Positions 12,937-23,805 of a DNA stretch of 55,791 nt are shown here, one piece after another. The stretch is from assembly GCA_000320545.1 (NCBI GenBank), contig ADNK01001416.1:1-55791 (forward strand). Direction: 5' to 3'. The notes beneath the pieces are model-generated. The model was given only the letters and a program-made list of their open reading frames with translations, made no database searches and had not been told where the DNA came from. Source of the stretch: Bigelowiella natans CCMP2755 (lineage: Eukaryota; Cercozoa; Chlorarachniophyceae). How positions within the stretch are numbered: position 1 is the stretch's first letter; every line of letters starts with the position of its first letter. Position numbers and translations under genes: made by a program.

Positions 12937-14277
12937 TTGAACATGGAAAATTTATTCATTCCCCCCTCTTCGGACCCTGGAATGTTCTCAGCGGAAGCCA
13001 GGAATAGGCTGTTCCATATGAATAGCCCGCTTCCAGCCGGATTTGGAGCTGTATCTCCCCGAGAGAGCATGGAAGGGGGAGTTCATAATAATATGAAGGT
13101 ATTCAAGGACAGTACAAATTCAATTCTAACAGGAGAAAGTGACGGAGACTCGCCGCTACCTCCTGCCTCCAGCAGGGGACTTTTCGCGGAAAGTGATGAC
13201 TACGATCTCCTAAATCCTGACCCAATGGCCGATTCATTATTCCTCTTTGACGGAAATAATGGATCGTGGGCTATGAGTAATTCTCTAGATTCTCGTGAAA
13301 TCGACAACAAGGAAGATATATGGAGCACTCATTGGTTGAAAAGTGAGAAACCGGCAAATAAGGGCGCAGGGATTCGTTCTTCCATAGCGTTGGATAAAAC
13401 TGGTATTGAACCCCCTACACCCCGAAGATATGTATCGGTACCAAAAATTCATCTACAATTCGATTTGAAAAGGGCTGACAAATTGCGGGCCATGAACGAG
13501 AGTGTTGATGATGCCATAATGGCTGGGAACCAAATTCCTTTGCCCAGGATGATTAAAGAATCTTCACCTTCTTCATCATCTTCTTTATCTTCTTTATCGG
13601 CAAACATAGAAAACGTTTACGATAGTCCTGTAAAAGTGCATGATGATTTTATGAAGATCGGTTCGAAAAGGTTCCGAAAGTCCAAAGGATGGAATGGGAA
13701 AATCGCTTGTGACAATTGCAGATTATCAAAAACAAAATGTGAGGGTGGATATCCTTGCTCTCGCTGTAAATATCACGGGAAAACATGCACAAGGTCTGAG
13801 GGCGAGGTGATAAAGAGCCAGGATCTTGGGGATTCATGGGAAATGAAACAACCTGTAACTAATACAGATCCCGCGCAGTCGTATCATGCTTTTGCGAAGC
13901 AGATATATGATCTCTACAATACAAAGATGCAAAAAGGAAAAGTAGAAAATCATCATAGGTCAAGAACTAACATCACAAGGCCCAACCTCAAAGGCCATGT
14001 CAACGATGCTCAGGTTGCTAAGGATAAGGCTGAATTCAGCAGCAACGTACCTAATCTCCAACGAAATACGTCGCCGCAAGATAAAACCCACTGCTATAGA
14101 AACCACTGGTGCATTCGACCTTACAGACATCCGGGACACTGTAAACACGCGGGGAAAAAAAGAAGCAGGAAAAGATCAAACAACCTTCTAAACAGAGACC
14201 AATCGAGCAACCTTAAAAACAGAGACCATATCCCAAATCACATTCTACTCCCCAATCAAGTTCCCAAAACGAAATAG
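12937..14277 (+). CDS. Zn2Cys6 (Gal4-type) DNA-binding protein
   Basis: Probable transcription factor of 446 aa in one exon. A canonical binuclear zinc cluster starts at about residue 258. It has the C-x2-C-x6-C-x5-C-x2-C-x6-C spacing (CDNCRLSKTKCEGGYPC, then SRCKYHGKTC), and basic residues between the second and third Cys contact DNA in this family. The N-terminal 230 residues are low-complexity and acidic/Ser-rich, with a Ser run near 209-219, and could act in activation. A second Cys/His-rich patch lies at 386-404 (C386, H390, C392, H398, H401, C402, H404), followed by a basic KKRSRKRS tail that could be a nuclear localisation signal. No fungal middle-homology domain is seen. The start could be Met1 or Met3. 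The target is unknown. Confidence 0.8.
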   Translation: MNMENLFIPPSSDPGMFSAEARNRLFHMNSPLPAGFGAVSPRESMEGGVHNNMKVFKDSTNSILTGESDGDSPLPPASSRGLFAESDDYDLLNPDPMADSLFLFDGNNGSWAMSNSLDSREIDNKEDIWSTHWLKSEKPANKGAGIRSSIALDKTGIEPPTPRRYVSVPKIHLQFDLKRADKLRAMNESVDDAIMAGNQIPLPRMIKESSPSSSSSLSSLSANIENVYDSPVKVHDDFMKIGSKRFRKSKGWNGKIACDNCRLSKTKCEGGYPCSRCKYHGKTCTRSEGEVIKSQDLGDSWEMKQPVTNTDPAQSYHAFAKQIYDLYNTKMQKGKVENHHRSRTNITRPNLKGHVNDAQVAKDKAEFSSNVPNLQRNTSPQDKTHCYRNHWCIRPYRHPGHCKHAGKKRSRKRSNNLLNRDQSSNLKNRDHIPNHILLPNQVPKTK

Positions 14278-15132
14278 AAAATACAGAAAAAACGTGGTCT
14301 TCGCTTTTGCAAGCTGATTGCTAAGAGCGTGAAGTTTCTTGTACAGTCAATTGGTCAATGAGCTACCTTTGATGATGTATTCACTTGTAATATTGTCAGT
14401 TAGTACCTTAATAAAGTTAAATTTGTATATGTCTAGCAAGAAAAGTAACGCATGTAGTGAGCAACCACCGTAGCAGTAGATAGTACGATTACCAAGATAC
14501 TACTCTTGTGCGCGCGCCATGTTTGATGCTCATTTTACTATTTGCTGACAGCGCTAGCTAGCTAGACTGGCTGCCGCAGCAGCGCTCTACGACGACTAAG
14601 ATGATTGCACTCAATGAAGTGTAGTCCAAGTAGCAACATCAATCTAGTAATAGCTAGCGTGCGCCGCGCACGGGCCAGCACGCTAGTCAATTGTCATGCA
14701 GGCTGCATGCGCTATGCTACGCTAGTCGTAGACTAGCATAGCTATAGCTAGCTAGCTAGTGCAGTCGCATGCAATGATCTCTAGATCTAGCTAGCTAGTG
14801 ATGCGTCGTCACTTCGCATCGATTTCATGTGTACATACGAAAACAGCACTAGAGTACTGTACTAGCTAGCTAAATGCTGGGCTTGCATTGCTCTAGCTAG
14901 CTAGCTAGCTAGCTAGCTAGTAGTCTAGCTAGTAGTGCAAATCATGAATGCGCAATGATGGATACAACAAATTGAAGCATCGTAGGATTTTGAAACAACA
15001 ATGCACGCAACTCAACTACATCTAGATATTTTGTACACTTCAGAGATCTAGAGATGCATGCTAGCATGGCATGTTGTGCTGCTAATGAAGCTATAATGAT
15101 TGACAGCTCTGTATCATTACTCATTGTCGGGC
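14278..15132. other. convergent 3'-3' spacer with (CTAG)n
   Basis: Gene-free DNA between the Zn2Cys6 and UBXN7-like stops. It is strikingly rich in CTAG tandem runs (14559-14570, 14740-14760, 14888-14925) plus GCATGC and GATCTAG. No copy of the hairpin repeat is seen here. Confidence 0.7.
14888..14925. repeat. (CTAG)n tandem repeat
   Basis: Tetranucleotide CTAG/GCTA repeated head to tail. The unit is its own reverse complement, so the tract can fold back on itself. Confidence 0.85.
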
Positions 15133-16543
15133 TTAATCAGTAATCTCAAACACAATTACTGCATTGAGCAAGTTTAGGTCTTGCAACGTCGCCTGTTAAC
15201 ACGAAAAATTGTTAGATATTAAGAAAATTTCCAAAAGGCAAGTATCAGGCATTTGTAGAGTTGTACATTCATATTCTCGATACTCCTTCGAGGAAAGGGG
15301 GTCTTCATCCTTAAATTATCTGACACATAAATAAATGAATAAATATATTTATTTGAGTATGGTGTGTGTGTGTGTGTGTGTGTGTGTTCTATGGGCAACT
15401 GGATGAATCACAAAACTGGAAGAATCAGGGTGTTTACCTTTTCTTACAATGATTGTGCTGTTTAGATGTCGAATGTATCCAACGACGAACTCTGACACAT
15501 TCTGAGAATAAAAACGTCAAGAAGAGAAAGAAATTGGGAAAGCTATGGGAAGTTACCCTAACTTTGGATTCTTTATAGAATCTACGTCGAATTTTTTTCC
15601 CGCCAACTTGACTCGGAAGACGCAATTGCAACGTTGTTACAGAATCGCCTAGATTGGGTTCAGGAGGTAATGCAGCACTTACAACATCCTGCTTTTGTTC
15701 CTTGATGCCAGTAGAACCTTGTACACAACTACTGGACGAAGTTCTATCTTTACTTTCGTTCTCACTCTTTTTTTTCTCCTGCATGTCAACCAGAGATTGC
15801 TGCAGTACCCGTTCGAGTACCTTTTCTTCTGCTGACGAAACTCTCTCGGCAACTTTTTGTTTTTTCCGTTGCGGTGCTGTAATTGGGTTAATCTCTAAAA
15901 ATTGGTGCAGTTCCTTGGCAAAGGCTCCACGTGGAATAACGTTACTATCGGTATCTGCCCACACGCGTGTTATCAGTCGTGTTCTAGGGTTGACGGCAGC
16001 GATGTAAGGAAAGCGGGACACTTTGTAAAACCCACAGAACCACTGTCCAAATACCGAGTCTGCTTTTTGCTGCCAAAAAACAAATTGACTTGCAACAATA
16101 TCATGAACTAAATCGTCTCCCCACACATCTCTGTTAAGTTGGTGACATTTAAATTCTTTGAGGTCTTGGATGTTGACCAGTAGCCACACATTCCGTGAGA
16201 CAGCCTCATCTGCAGCCTCTTCAAAACTTCCATGAAACATAATATCCTCTGGTTCTTTGAACATATTAGCGAGTCCTGTTCCGGTCCACAAATTTGAATT
16301 AACATTCCTTTGGCGAGTTGCAACCACAGGCTGAAGCAAACGTTCGGATCGCTGTGGTTGTGGAGGCGGCACGTAGGCCTCTCCGCTACCAGACTGTTCA
16401 TGAACACCAGCGCCATTATCCGCTGCAAAAAATCTTTCTACTGCTTGCTGGACATCCCAATTATTAGATGTCAAAAAGGTCCGGGCCGAAGCAACAGGTG
16501 TTCCTGTTATGCTTACGAATTGTTGTATCTTGGTGTCTTCCAT
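15133..16543 (-). CDS. UBXN7: UBA-UAS-UBX domain protein, p97/CDC48 adaptor
   Basis: Adaptor linking ubiquitylated substrates to the p97/CDC48 segregase. Four exons close in phase: 16543-15557, 15501-15438, 15319-15267 and 15192-15133, giving 387 aa. An N-terminal UBA-like helix bundle spans about 1-42 (ASARTFLTSNNWDVQQAVER). A UAS thioredoxin-like domain spans about 92-215. A UIM-like helix sits near 243-257 (EEKVLERVLQQSLVDM). The C-terminal UBX runs from TLQLRLPSQVGGKKIRRRFY through the FPRR p97-contact loop (TPFPRRSIENMN) to LNLLNAVIVFEITD. This order matches UBXN7/Ubx5. Introns are 55, 118 and 74 nt; the second contains a (CA)n tract (15362-15388). The start codon lies 351 bp from the divergent kinase gene. 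Confidence 0.9.
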
Positions 16544-16894
16544 GGCACGGAGCCTTTTGAGGTGGAAGTTCTAAGGGTTTACTTGCCACCCCGATTAGTG
16601 GAACAGCAATGTAATTTATGGGACTTTCCAGCAGATGGGGCTTCCACGGGTGACTCGGTGGGCTGTATCGAAGGTTGGAGCTGAAGAAGACTTCTAGAAG
16701 CAAAAGGGAGGGACGCTGTTGTGGCAGGAAGTTGCTGTGACAGCACGATCCTCTCGAGAAAGTCTCGAGAAAGTCTCTGAGATATCCACAAAATCTCCAA
16801 TGGATCTCGAATTTTTGTGTTGATAAATTCCATCGATCATCCGTCCCCTTCTCTCATCGGGAGCCAAAAATTTGCTGCATACGAATACTACTGT

Positions 16895-17383
16895 ATGGAT
16901 CAAGGCGGCGGTATTCATGGTGGAAATTTACTTCCGCCAAGTTTGCCTCGTGGGGAGGGGGAGAGTGGTAAAATAAAGTCATCACCTCCGTTGCCGCCCG
17001 TGCCAACACATCTTCCCCCTCCTGGTGGGCATAGTTCACCAGCTAATCCTAATATCCCAACCCTGCCTAAGATTTTGCCGCCACCCCCAATTGGAAAAGA
17101 GAAAAAAAAGAAGGGAGTGCGGAAGAAGTGGACAGTTGACCTCGGAAAGACGCTCGGCGACTTTGATATGACAGTTTGCAAAGCAGCTGATATTTCATCG
17201 GAAGCCCTTGAAAATAGATTGGTGAAGGGTATCTCTGACATCAAAAAGTCCAGTGACGGATCCTCAGGGGTTATTTTCCTGAAATTTGAAAATGATGATG
17301 TGAGTGTAACTAATGCTCCATCAACATTTTTTAAAACTAACAAAAACACTGTCATCAGAATCTCAATCTCTCTTTCTCTCTCA

Positions 17384-17422
<39 letters not shown>

Positions 17423-18717
17423 TCTCACTCACAAAAAAATATACAACAAGAGCAAATAAATATGTATATATATTATGTATATATACATGTGCTATTATTC
17501 GCTCTTGTTTGGCTACTCCACAGAGCAGCGAGCTGGTAGTTCTGAAATCCAGCTCGTCTCTAGGCCAGGAATGGTATGGGAGCGCGCTTGCCCACAAATT
17601 AGGGATGAAGTGCCCAAGGATTCGAATCATTAGTTGGCGAGACCGTGAGTGTTTCCTTATCAAGAAAGCCATCGCTGCCCTGTGTGGAGTAGACCCAAGA
17701 GCAGCCGAGAGTTTGGGGGGATTGGGTAGTATGACGAACGGACACGGTGGGATCACCTGGATGAAAGTTCACAAGGTCTGACAAAATAAAAGTGATAATT
17801 TACGCTCATGCAATCGCGTGCTGAGGATAAAACAATATCAAATTACGTAAGCATTCTGTGAATTACATCTCAGATTCTAAACAGACCACACCATGGTATA
17901 ATGCAATTTGTGAACGGCAAGCCCCTATCATCGTTACTGCAAAAGTCTTCACTTACAGCCTCATCTCTCCGTGACATCGGCCGAATCTGTGCATTTGATG
18001 CACTCACCAACAATTCGTATGTGCTAATTTACCTCTTTATACAATCTATGTTTCGTCAAAACGTAATAACTGGATTTCAACAGCGATCGTTGTCCTTTTG
18101 GAGACCTATTCAACAACAGTGGAAATGCAGAGAACGTTATGCTATGTGGTAACAATGGGGACACCAAGCGCAGTATCAGAAGTAGCAATACCAAAACAAT
18201 GCACTTGATGAGAGTTGCTGTGGGCATTGACAATCGTGTTGTACCTCTGAGCAATCGTAATCAAGTACAGCAATACGTGAACAAAATAGAAAAACTTGTC
18301 TCCCAGATTAAAAGCAAAGGGCGCGATGCCTCTTGTTTCAGAAATTTATTGTCATTTCTCCAGACGACAACAGTAAAGGCCTCCATGATGAGCGACGACG
18401 GAAAATCAACGCTAAGTGAATCACAGGTAGACGAATGTGTGTTTCTTTGTTACTAAGCGTGGTTCACAATCTCAGACATGCCTCACTCATGGCAGGCTTG
18501 TTCGGAATTATTCGGGGGCTTTTTGGAGCTGGCACAAGCAGCAGCAAAATTGGAAGAGAAAGATTTTCAAAGTATAGCTACTAACATGGCAAAAGCGGTG
18601 ACGGCTGATTGGGAAGGAGTGTGGAGAAAGGCGGTTGATAGCATTCACCCTGCATTCTTTGCAACAACTGCTAGGAGCTTCCTTCCCCTTCTAGATGTAA
18701 AACCAATACAATCCTGA
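16895..18717 (+). CDS. actin-fragmin kinase-type protein kinase
   Basis: Atypical kinase of the actin-fragmin kinase catalytic family, known from Physarum and related sequences in protists. Five exons close in phase: 16895-17299, 17524-17775, 17874-18016, 18084-18426 and 18496-18717, giving 454 aa. Residues 1-80 are rich in Pro and Gly (PLPPVPTHLPPPGG). The catalytic part shows VIFLKFENDDSSELVVLKSS with Lys143 as the likely ATP-binding Lys. QFVNGKPL and IGRICAFDALTNNSDRCPF follow (Asp268). GNAENVML (Asn284) and VAVGIDN (Asp316) correspond to the catalytic Asn and metal-binding Asp. Intron 1 (224 nt) holds a (TC)n tract. The last acceptor (GCAG before ACSELF) was chosen because it keeps phase. 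There are no kelch repeats, unlike the Physarum enzyme. The substrate is unknown. Confidence 0.85.
17366..17426. repeat. (TC)n/(TCTA)n tract in an intron
   Basis: Pyrimidine-rich microsatellite inside intron 1 of the actin-fragmin-type kinase gene. Confidence 0.85.
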
Positions 18718-18759
18718 GCTAATGGAGTAGTGAGGTATCGTATTAAGCGATGCGAACCG

Positions 18760-18798
<39 letters not shown>

Positions 18799-19543
18799 AG
18801 ATTTTGTAGGCTAGTAACGCTAGAACGAAGCAAGCAGAATGGTTAATGCATTAGCGAGTCTAGGCGTGTACGCCATCGTGTGTGTCGAAAAATAAGTACA
18901 ATGTGAAAGTATTTTTGCGCGTGCAATGACATGATGCTTAGAAATAGATGTAGCATGCATGTCTAGATGTATGTGCTTATATGAGACGGATGTAATGAAA
19001 TATTTAAATTTTTTCAGTGGTCATCCTAATGTAGCTGTGCAATGCAGCGGCTACAGCGCTTAAATTGTATCTGTTTGTTTCCTAGGTCACATGGCGCATG
19101 CATGAAAATGCATCATGTTTTGGTCTGGCATGTCGCGCTTTGCGCGCAGCTTCTCGTCTTGTTTTTTCTGCGGTTGTGAGGCGCGTGGTCTCATCATTGC
19201 GATCCATGATCGCCGTCAGTTGTTTGTTGAATCTGAGTCTCTGTGGTCCGTACTGAGTATTTCCTGCGCTGCAGAATGTGGTCCATGTCTTGCAGTGTGT
19301 TGCATGTGTCGCATGTTGCTTCCAATTTTGTGCGTTGTCCTCTGGACAGCAGAAATGCTTATATGCTATGTGCTTATTACTTACACATCGCACCGTGTAT
19401 AAGTCTACGAGGCAGCAGTGCAAAACAGCAAAACATACAGCAAAACAGCGGTGTACTGCGCTCTACATGTTGATGAATCTATTTGTTCTGTTGTTATGCG
19501 CTTCATGCATTTGAAAGCTTTGCTAGGTTGGCCTTATACTAAG

Positions 19544-19590
<47 letters not shown>

Positions 19591-19977
19591 CGTGTACGCG
19601 TGTACAGCCGCAGTGAGATATTGATGTTATGGCGTAGACATCTAGACTTTCATATTTAATTTTGCAGCACACGCTGCGGATGCCATAGTTTAGATAGTAT
19701 GTAGCATCGTGCGCTAGTATATCTTGAATCGCTACGATGTAATGGAAATTTCTGGCTGGATAACTCCGCATGATAAAATTCAGCTGATAGAATACATCAA
19801 GGGTTTGAAGCATTTGCAGTGATATGTTTAACCACGTAGGTCATCCTTGCCATCGGCTAGCAAGTATGGAATTCCAAATTATTGCCCGAATCCATGGTAG
19901 TCTCGGGTGGTTCAAATATTCTCCAAGCTAGTGAGCTGATTTGTGAATTCGAATTAAAATGGGTACGGAAAGAAACA
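18718..19977. other. convergent 3'-3' spacer with two (TG)n tracts
   Basis: Between the kinase and ATP synthase e stops. It contains (GT)n at about 18763-18795 and 19545-19588, GCATGCATG and TCTAGATGT words, and hairpin repeat copy B. It has no credible ORF. Confidence 0.7.
18983..19093 (+). repeat. convergent-spacer hairpin repeat, copy B
   Basis: Starts GAGACGGATGTAATGAA, then GTGGTCATCCTAATGTAGC. Stem arms are TGTAGC (19030-19035) and GCTACA (19050-19055) with a 14-nt loop. The tail is TCACATG. Same strand as copies A, C and D. Confidence 0.8.
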
Positions 19978-20655
19978 CTAATTGAATGGATATTTTTGTG
20001 AGATACCATGAGAATGCCCATGTCCACTACTTTTCTTTGCCTCAGCTAGTTTAGCTTCAATCTTCTCAAACTTGCCTGACTTGTAGACACCTGTGAAGAC
20101 GCCGACAATGAAGGCCCCATAGCGAGCTACTGACAGAAAGGATTGTGCTGTAACACCAAAAAAGTAACGTCAACTATGTTGGAGAAGACGGACAGAAAGA
20201 GAGAATGCATGTATCTAGTCGATCATCGACGTTTATAATCTTTTTGAGAAAGCTAAATTGAAAGTCTCCCAACTCCAGGCACGCAACTCACACGATTTAA
20301 ATTCGTGAATATACTCTCACACTCACGCACACACACATACATAATTGGACCCCCTCCCCCCTCTCTCCTTCCTTGTGTATGTGTGCTGCGCACACTCGCG
20401 TGAATACATAAGCATGTCTGTAGCATGTCTGCAGTTCTATAGTGCATGTTTACGCAAAAAAATCATTCTTAAATTGCTATAATATGATTTGATTGAAGAA
20501 TAGGCTACAGTTAAGTAGAAAAATATTTATCTTTTATAAATCAATTTTGAAAATTATTATCAGATTTTACACAAGGGAAAGTGAGACGAAACATACTAAC
20601 TTCTACATGTATGTGAACATGTTACCTACATGTTAAATAATGCAGTACGCTTAGG

Positions 20656-20717
<62 letters not shown>

Positions 20718-21459
20718 CATATATTATTTGCAATAGATTACACCAAAGTCTAAAGATTTCAATGTCATGTTTTCCATATAATCTGCAATTTGACGAAGCT
20801 AGCAAACACGTACCAGGCATGACTGGATGGAAGTGGGGGGTGAACTTGAAAAGCGGCGCAGAGAGATACGAGTGAAGCAGCCGCAGATCTTTACGTCAGA
20901 TATACCATTACCCTTTTTCCACATATTATTGCTTCATTTTTAGATTAAATTCATCAAATTGTTCGAAATTAGAGTATAATTTGTGGTCGTATCCCGTATT
21001 TGTTCCTCACGGACTGGCAGAGATTAAAGGAACTATATCTCATATTGTTGTGCGTATTTTGCTCGTTTAAATTAACCTGGGGTATAATCTGGTAAAAATA
21101 TCCTGTATTTATTGTAAAAATGATTAGAAGAATTACAAAAAAATCTTAATTTGGGATGTCGCAGTGGGCAAAACTCCGTTAAAATTTATCTCTTGCTCTG
21201 TATTTGTCGTAGAGATAAATTAACATAAATTTTTGATATAAATGGCGAAAATATCCAAGTTTGAATCAAGACACAAAGATAACATATTCTAACCAATGTA
21301 TATCGGTTGATTCTGAAAACTGCTATTCCTTTTGTTTAAGAATTTTGATCATCCCTCTTCAGTGAAATATATGATATAATATAGATATAAGCAGCACAAA
21401 ATACTAACTTCCAAAACTGACGTAGCTCTCCTTGGCGCCGACGTCTTCATGGAGGCCAT
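19978..21459 (-). CDS. ATP synthase subunit e-like protein
   Basis: The terminal exon (20147-19978) encodes a short membrane helix followed by a charged helix and a His-rich tail: FLSVARYGAFIVGVFTGVYK, then SGKFEKIEAKLAEAKKSSGH, stop TAG. The R-Y-x-A-x-x-x-G-x-x-x-G pattern then Lys/Glu helix resembles mitochondrial F-type ATP synthase subunit e, where the GxxxG helix supports dimers. A middle exon ending about 20810 (TPHFHPVMP, donor GTACGT) and a first exon from ATG 21459 (MASMKTSAPRRATSVLE) can be joined in phase, but with weaker splice sites. The gene converges on the kinase and diverges from the ABC gene with only 85 bp between start codons. The family call rests on the last exon only. 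Confidence 0.5.
20657..20712. repeat. (TA)n microsatellite
   Basis: Long TA tract inside the proposed intron of the ATP synthase e-like gene. Confidence 0.9.
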
Positions 21460-21544
21460 TGTGGTTTGAGCGAACTCATCTGCCTTGCGAACTACTCGTA
21501 ATTTGGAGCCATCGGTGCATCGCTTCAATATCTTCAACAGTAAG

Positions 21545-23805
21545 ATGCCCAGTGAAGCCGCCAATGATGCAAAGTCCCGTCGCAAACCCTCTCTAGTCGC
21601 TAAGAAAGCTGTACTAACTTATGCGTCCACCGGAAAGAAGGTGTTGCATGGAGTTGATTTCCAAATTGGACCTGGAGAGGTTGTTGGCTTGGTCGGAAGG
21701 AATGAAAGTGGCAAGACAAGTCTAGCCCGAGTTCTCACCTCTCAGGTTGATTTCAACATGCTACTTGACAACGGTTTTTTAAACGAAGAAACTATCATGT
21801 TCTGTCAATGGTTGCATGAAACGCAGTTGTTCTATCTCGTTGTTTCGTTCAGCATCCAATTGACGAAGGCGACGTGGAATACAAGTCATATTCTATCAAT
21901 GAACCCCCCACCCCAAATTGGGTTTGGGCGTTAAACGTTGCTGTCGTCGCCGGGTTCATCGCTATAGGTTCGGAAAACGCACGTATTGCGTCGTTTTGCA
22001 AAATTCACGGTGATATGGTACTCTTCAGGCCGGGAGATCTGGCGAGGTCTTAATTGGACAGAACTTAGGAGTAGGCTCTTCCAAAACAGCCGGAAGAGGG
22101 TGATAATTTCCTTTGATAAGATTCTAGTTTCGGATCTCGGATAATTGATTTATTTTCGCAGGCGGGAAATAGGAGACATGTAGGAATTATTTTCGCTCTA
22201 TCTCTAAGTCGAAGTGTGGAGAAGGTATTATTTCTTAATTTTGCTGAATTGTAATCACAGTGAACATTTATGCAGACGATTGGCTGGTGGGTTGTAGGGA
22301 TATTCCTTATAATGATGGCTGTGTGCCTCGTTGAGGCATGGAGGCGATATGCAAACCACAGGAGACGGTAAATTATTTACCCCTTATTTCTAATCTATAG
22401 TATCATCTCAAACGAAAATTAAAATTAAGATGTGAGGATATACGGAAAAAGGTGCTGCATATCACCAGCGAAGACAGCCCCGGTTCGTCATGTTTACGCC
22501 AAACGCACAGCATCCATGTCACCAACGATCTTATTTTGTGATAAGGTATGAACTTATACCACGACCAATGGACAATTCGAGATGCGATGTGCAAAGAGAT
22601 GCTAGATACGAACCGCGGCAAAAGTGCAAATCAGAATCATACGGAGAAAGCAACTAATCGGGCAAAGGCCCTTCTCAAAGCTTGCAACTTGCAACTCTAC
22701 GATCGCAAGGTGGTTTTCGCACTTCTCGTGTTCTCATCCTTCTCAACCACCTTCGGCAGTCTGGAAGATAACTTGCCTAGTCGAACGGAGAAAAAGAGAG
22801 AAGAGAGGCACAAGCAGGGTTGAGCTATCAGATCATCGCGTATTTAATACGATTGTAGGGGATTCCGTACGGAAACGCAGATGAATATATTGATCAAGAT
22901 ATCCCCCTCATACGCTGCTCTGGAGGCCAGAGACACTTAATCTACGTGGTCACTGCCCAATGATATTAACAAGTTATAGAAATATTCTGTATTTTTTCTC
23001 CTGGTTCCTTTAATGCGTGCACAAAAACGAACACACGCACAAAGTACGTTTTAGCACGTTTTAGCAATTTAAAATTGATAGCCAGTATGCGAAAAATACT
23101 CTGTTTCAAGGTGCATACTAGTAGCAAATCTGACACATAACTGTCCTCCCAGACCTTATTCTCACGTACAAATTGTGATTCTCTACAATAGATGAGCATG
23201 CTGGCAAGAGACCCGGAGGTCGTCTTTGCAGATGAAATTCTTATTGGCCTTGATTTGCCGACGCAGGCTCGTGTCATAGGAGTCTTGCAATACATGGTAA
23301 TTCAAACTTTCGGGCCGGCTTTTACAATATCAATTGCACTTTCGCAGAATTCTGCTCCGTTGCCTTCTTTTAAATCAGTGATGTAACTTCAAGGCGACCA
23401 TAAGGAAGATGGCGTTGGTGTACATTACGACAGACATCACACCGCTCGAGCTCCTTTGCAAAAGGGTAATACATCGCGACAATGAGTCATTTGGAGCGTC
23501 CTAATGCTCAAATTAGCCGCATTACGTCTCTTTTTTTAATTTTTAGATATTGTTCATGGAGGGAGGCAAGGTGATTGCAAATGGAAAAGCAAGCAATATC
23601 CTTTTCAATTCGAAGGTTCATATAGCTAGAAATTTCCGACATGTAATCTCAATGGGTTCCGTACTCTAAGGTCAAGACTATTCGCGAATATGTCGAAATC
23701 GCTCGTGGAAACCGTATTAGGGGCCGACATTTTAGCAGTCTGCAAGAGGAAGCAGCAAGGGCCATCCCCGAAGTTCGGAAGTTCATGAAGCAGGCATTCT
23801 CTTAA
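21545..23805 (+). CDS. divergent ABC-type ATPase with inserted hydrophobic helix
   Basis: Single nucleotide-binding domain of the ABC family, 361 aa from eleven exons that close in phase. The exons are 21545-21745, 22029-22070, 22162-22224, 22276-22367, 22430-22482, 22546-22709, 22859-22948, 23192-23296, 23394-23465, 23547-23615 and 23671-23805. Walker A is GRNESGKT (51-58). The signature is CSGGQRH (225-231). Walker B is VVFADEI (Asp249, Glu250), then GLD as D-loop. Exon 4 encodes a strongly hydrophobic segment (WWVVGIFLIMMAVCLVEAW, about 106-124) between Walker A and the usual Q-loop position, where no Q is evident. The switch His is replaced by Thr283 (YITTDIT). ATP binding looks possible, but hydrolysis is doubtful. 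Partner subunits are unknown. The exon 2-4 joins are the least certain. Confidence 0.7.

Noticed and set aside
12392-13007. Overlapping ORFs upstream of the Zn2Cys6 gene (116 aa minus, 149 aa plus)
   Set aside because: They show no domain or splice context and lie in an AT-rich promoter region. Likely chance frames.
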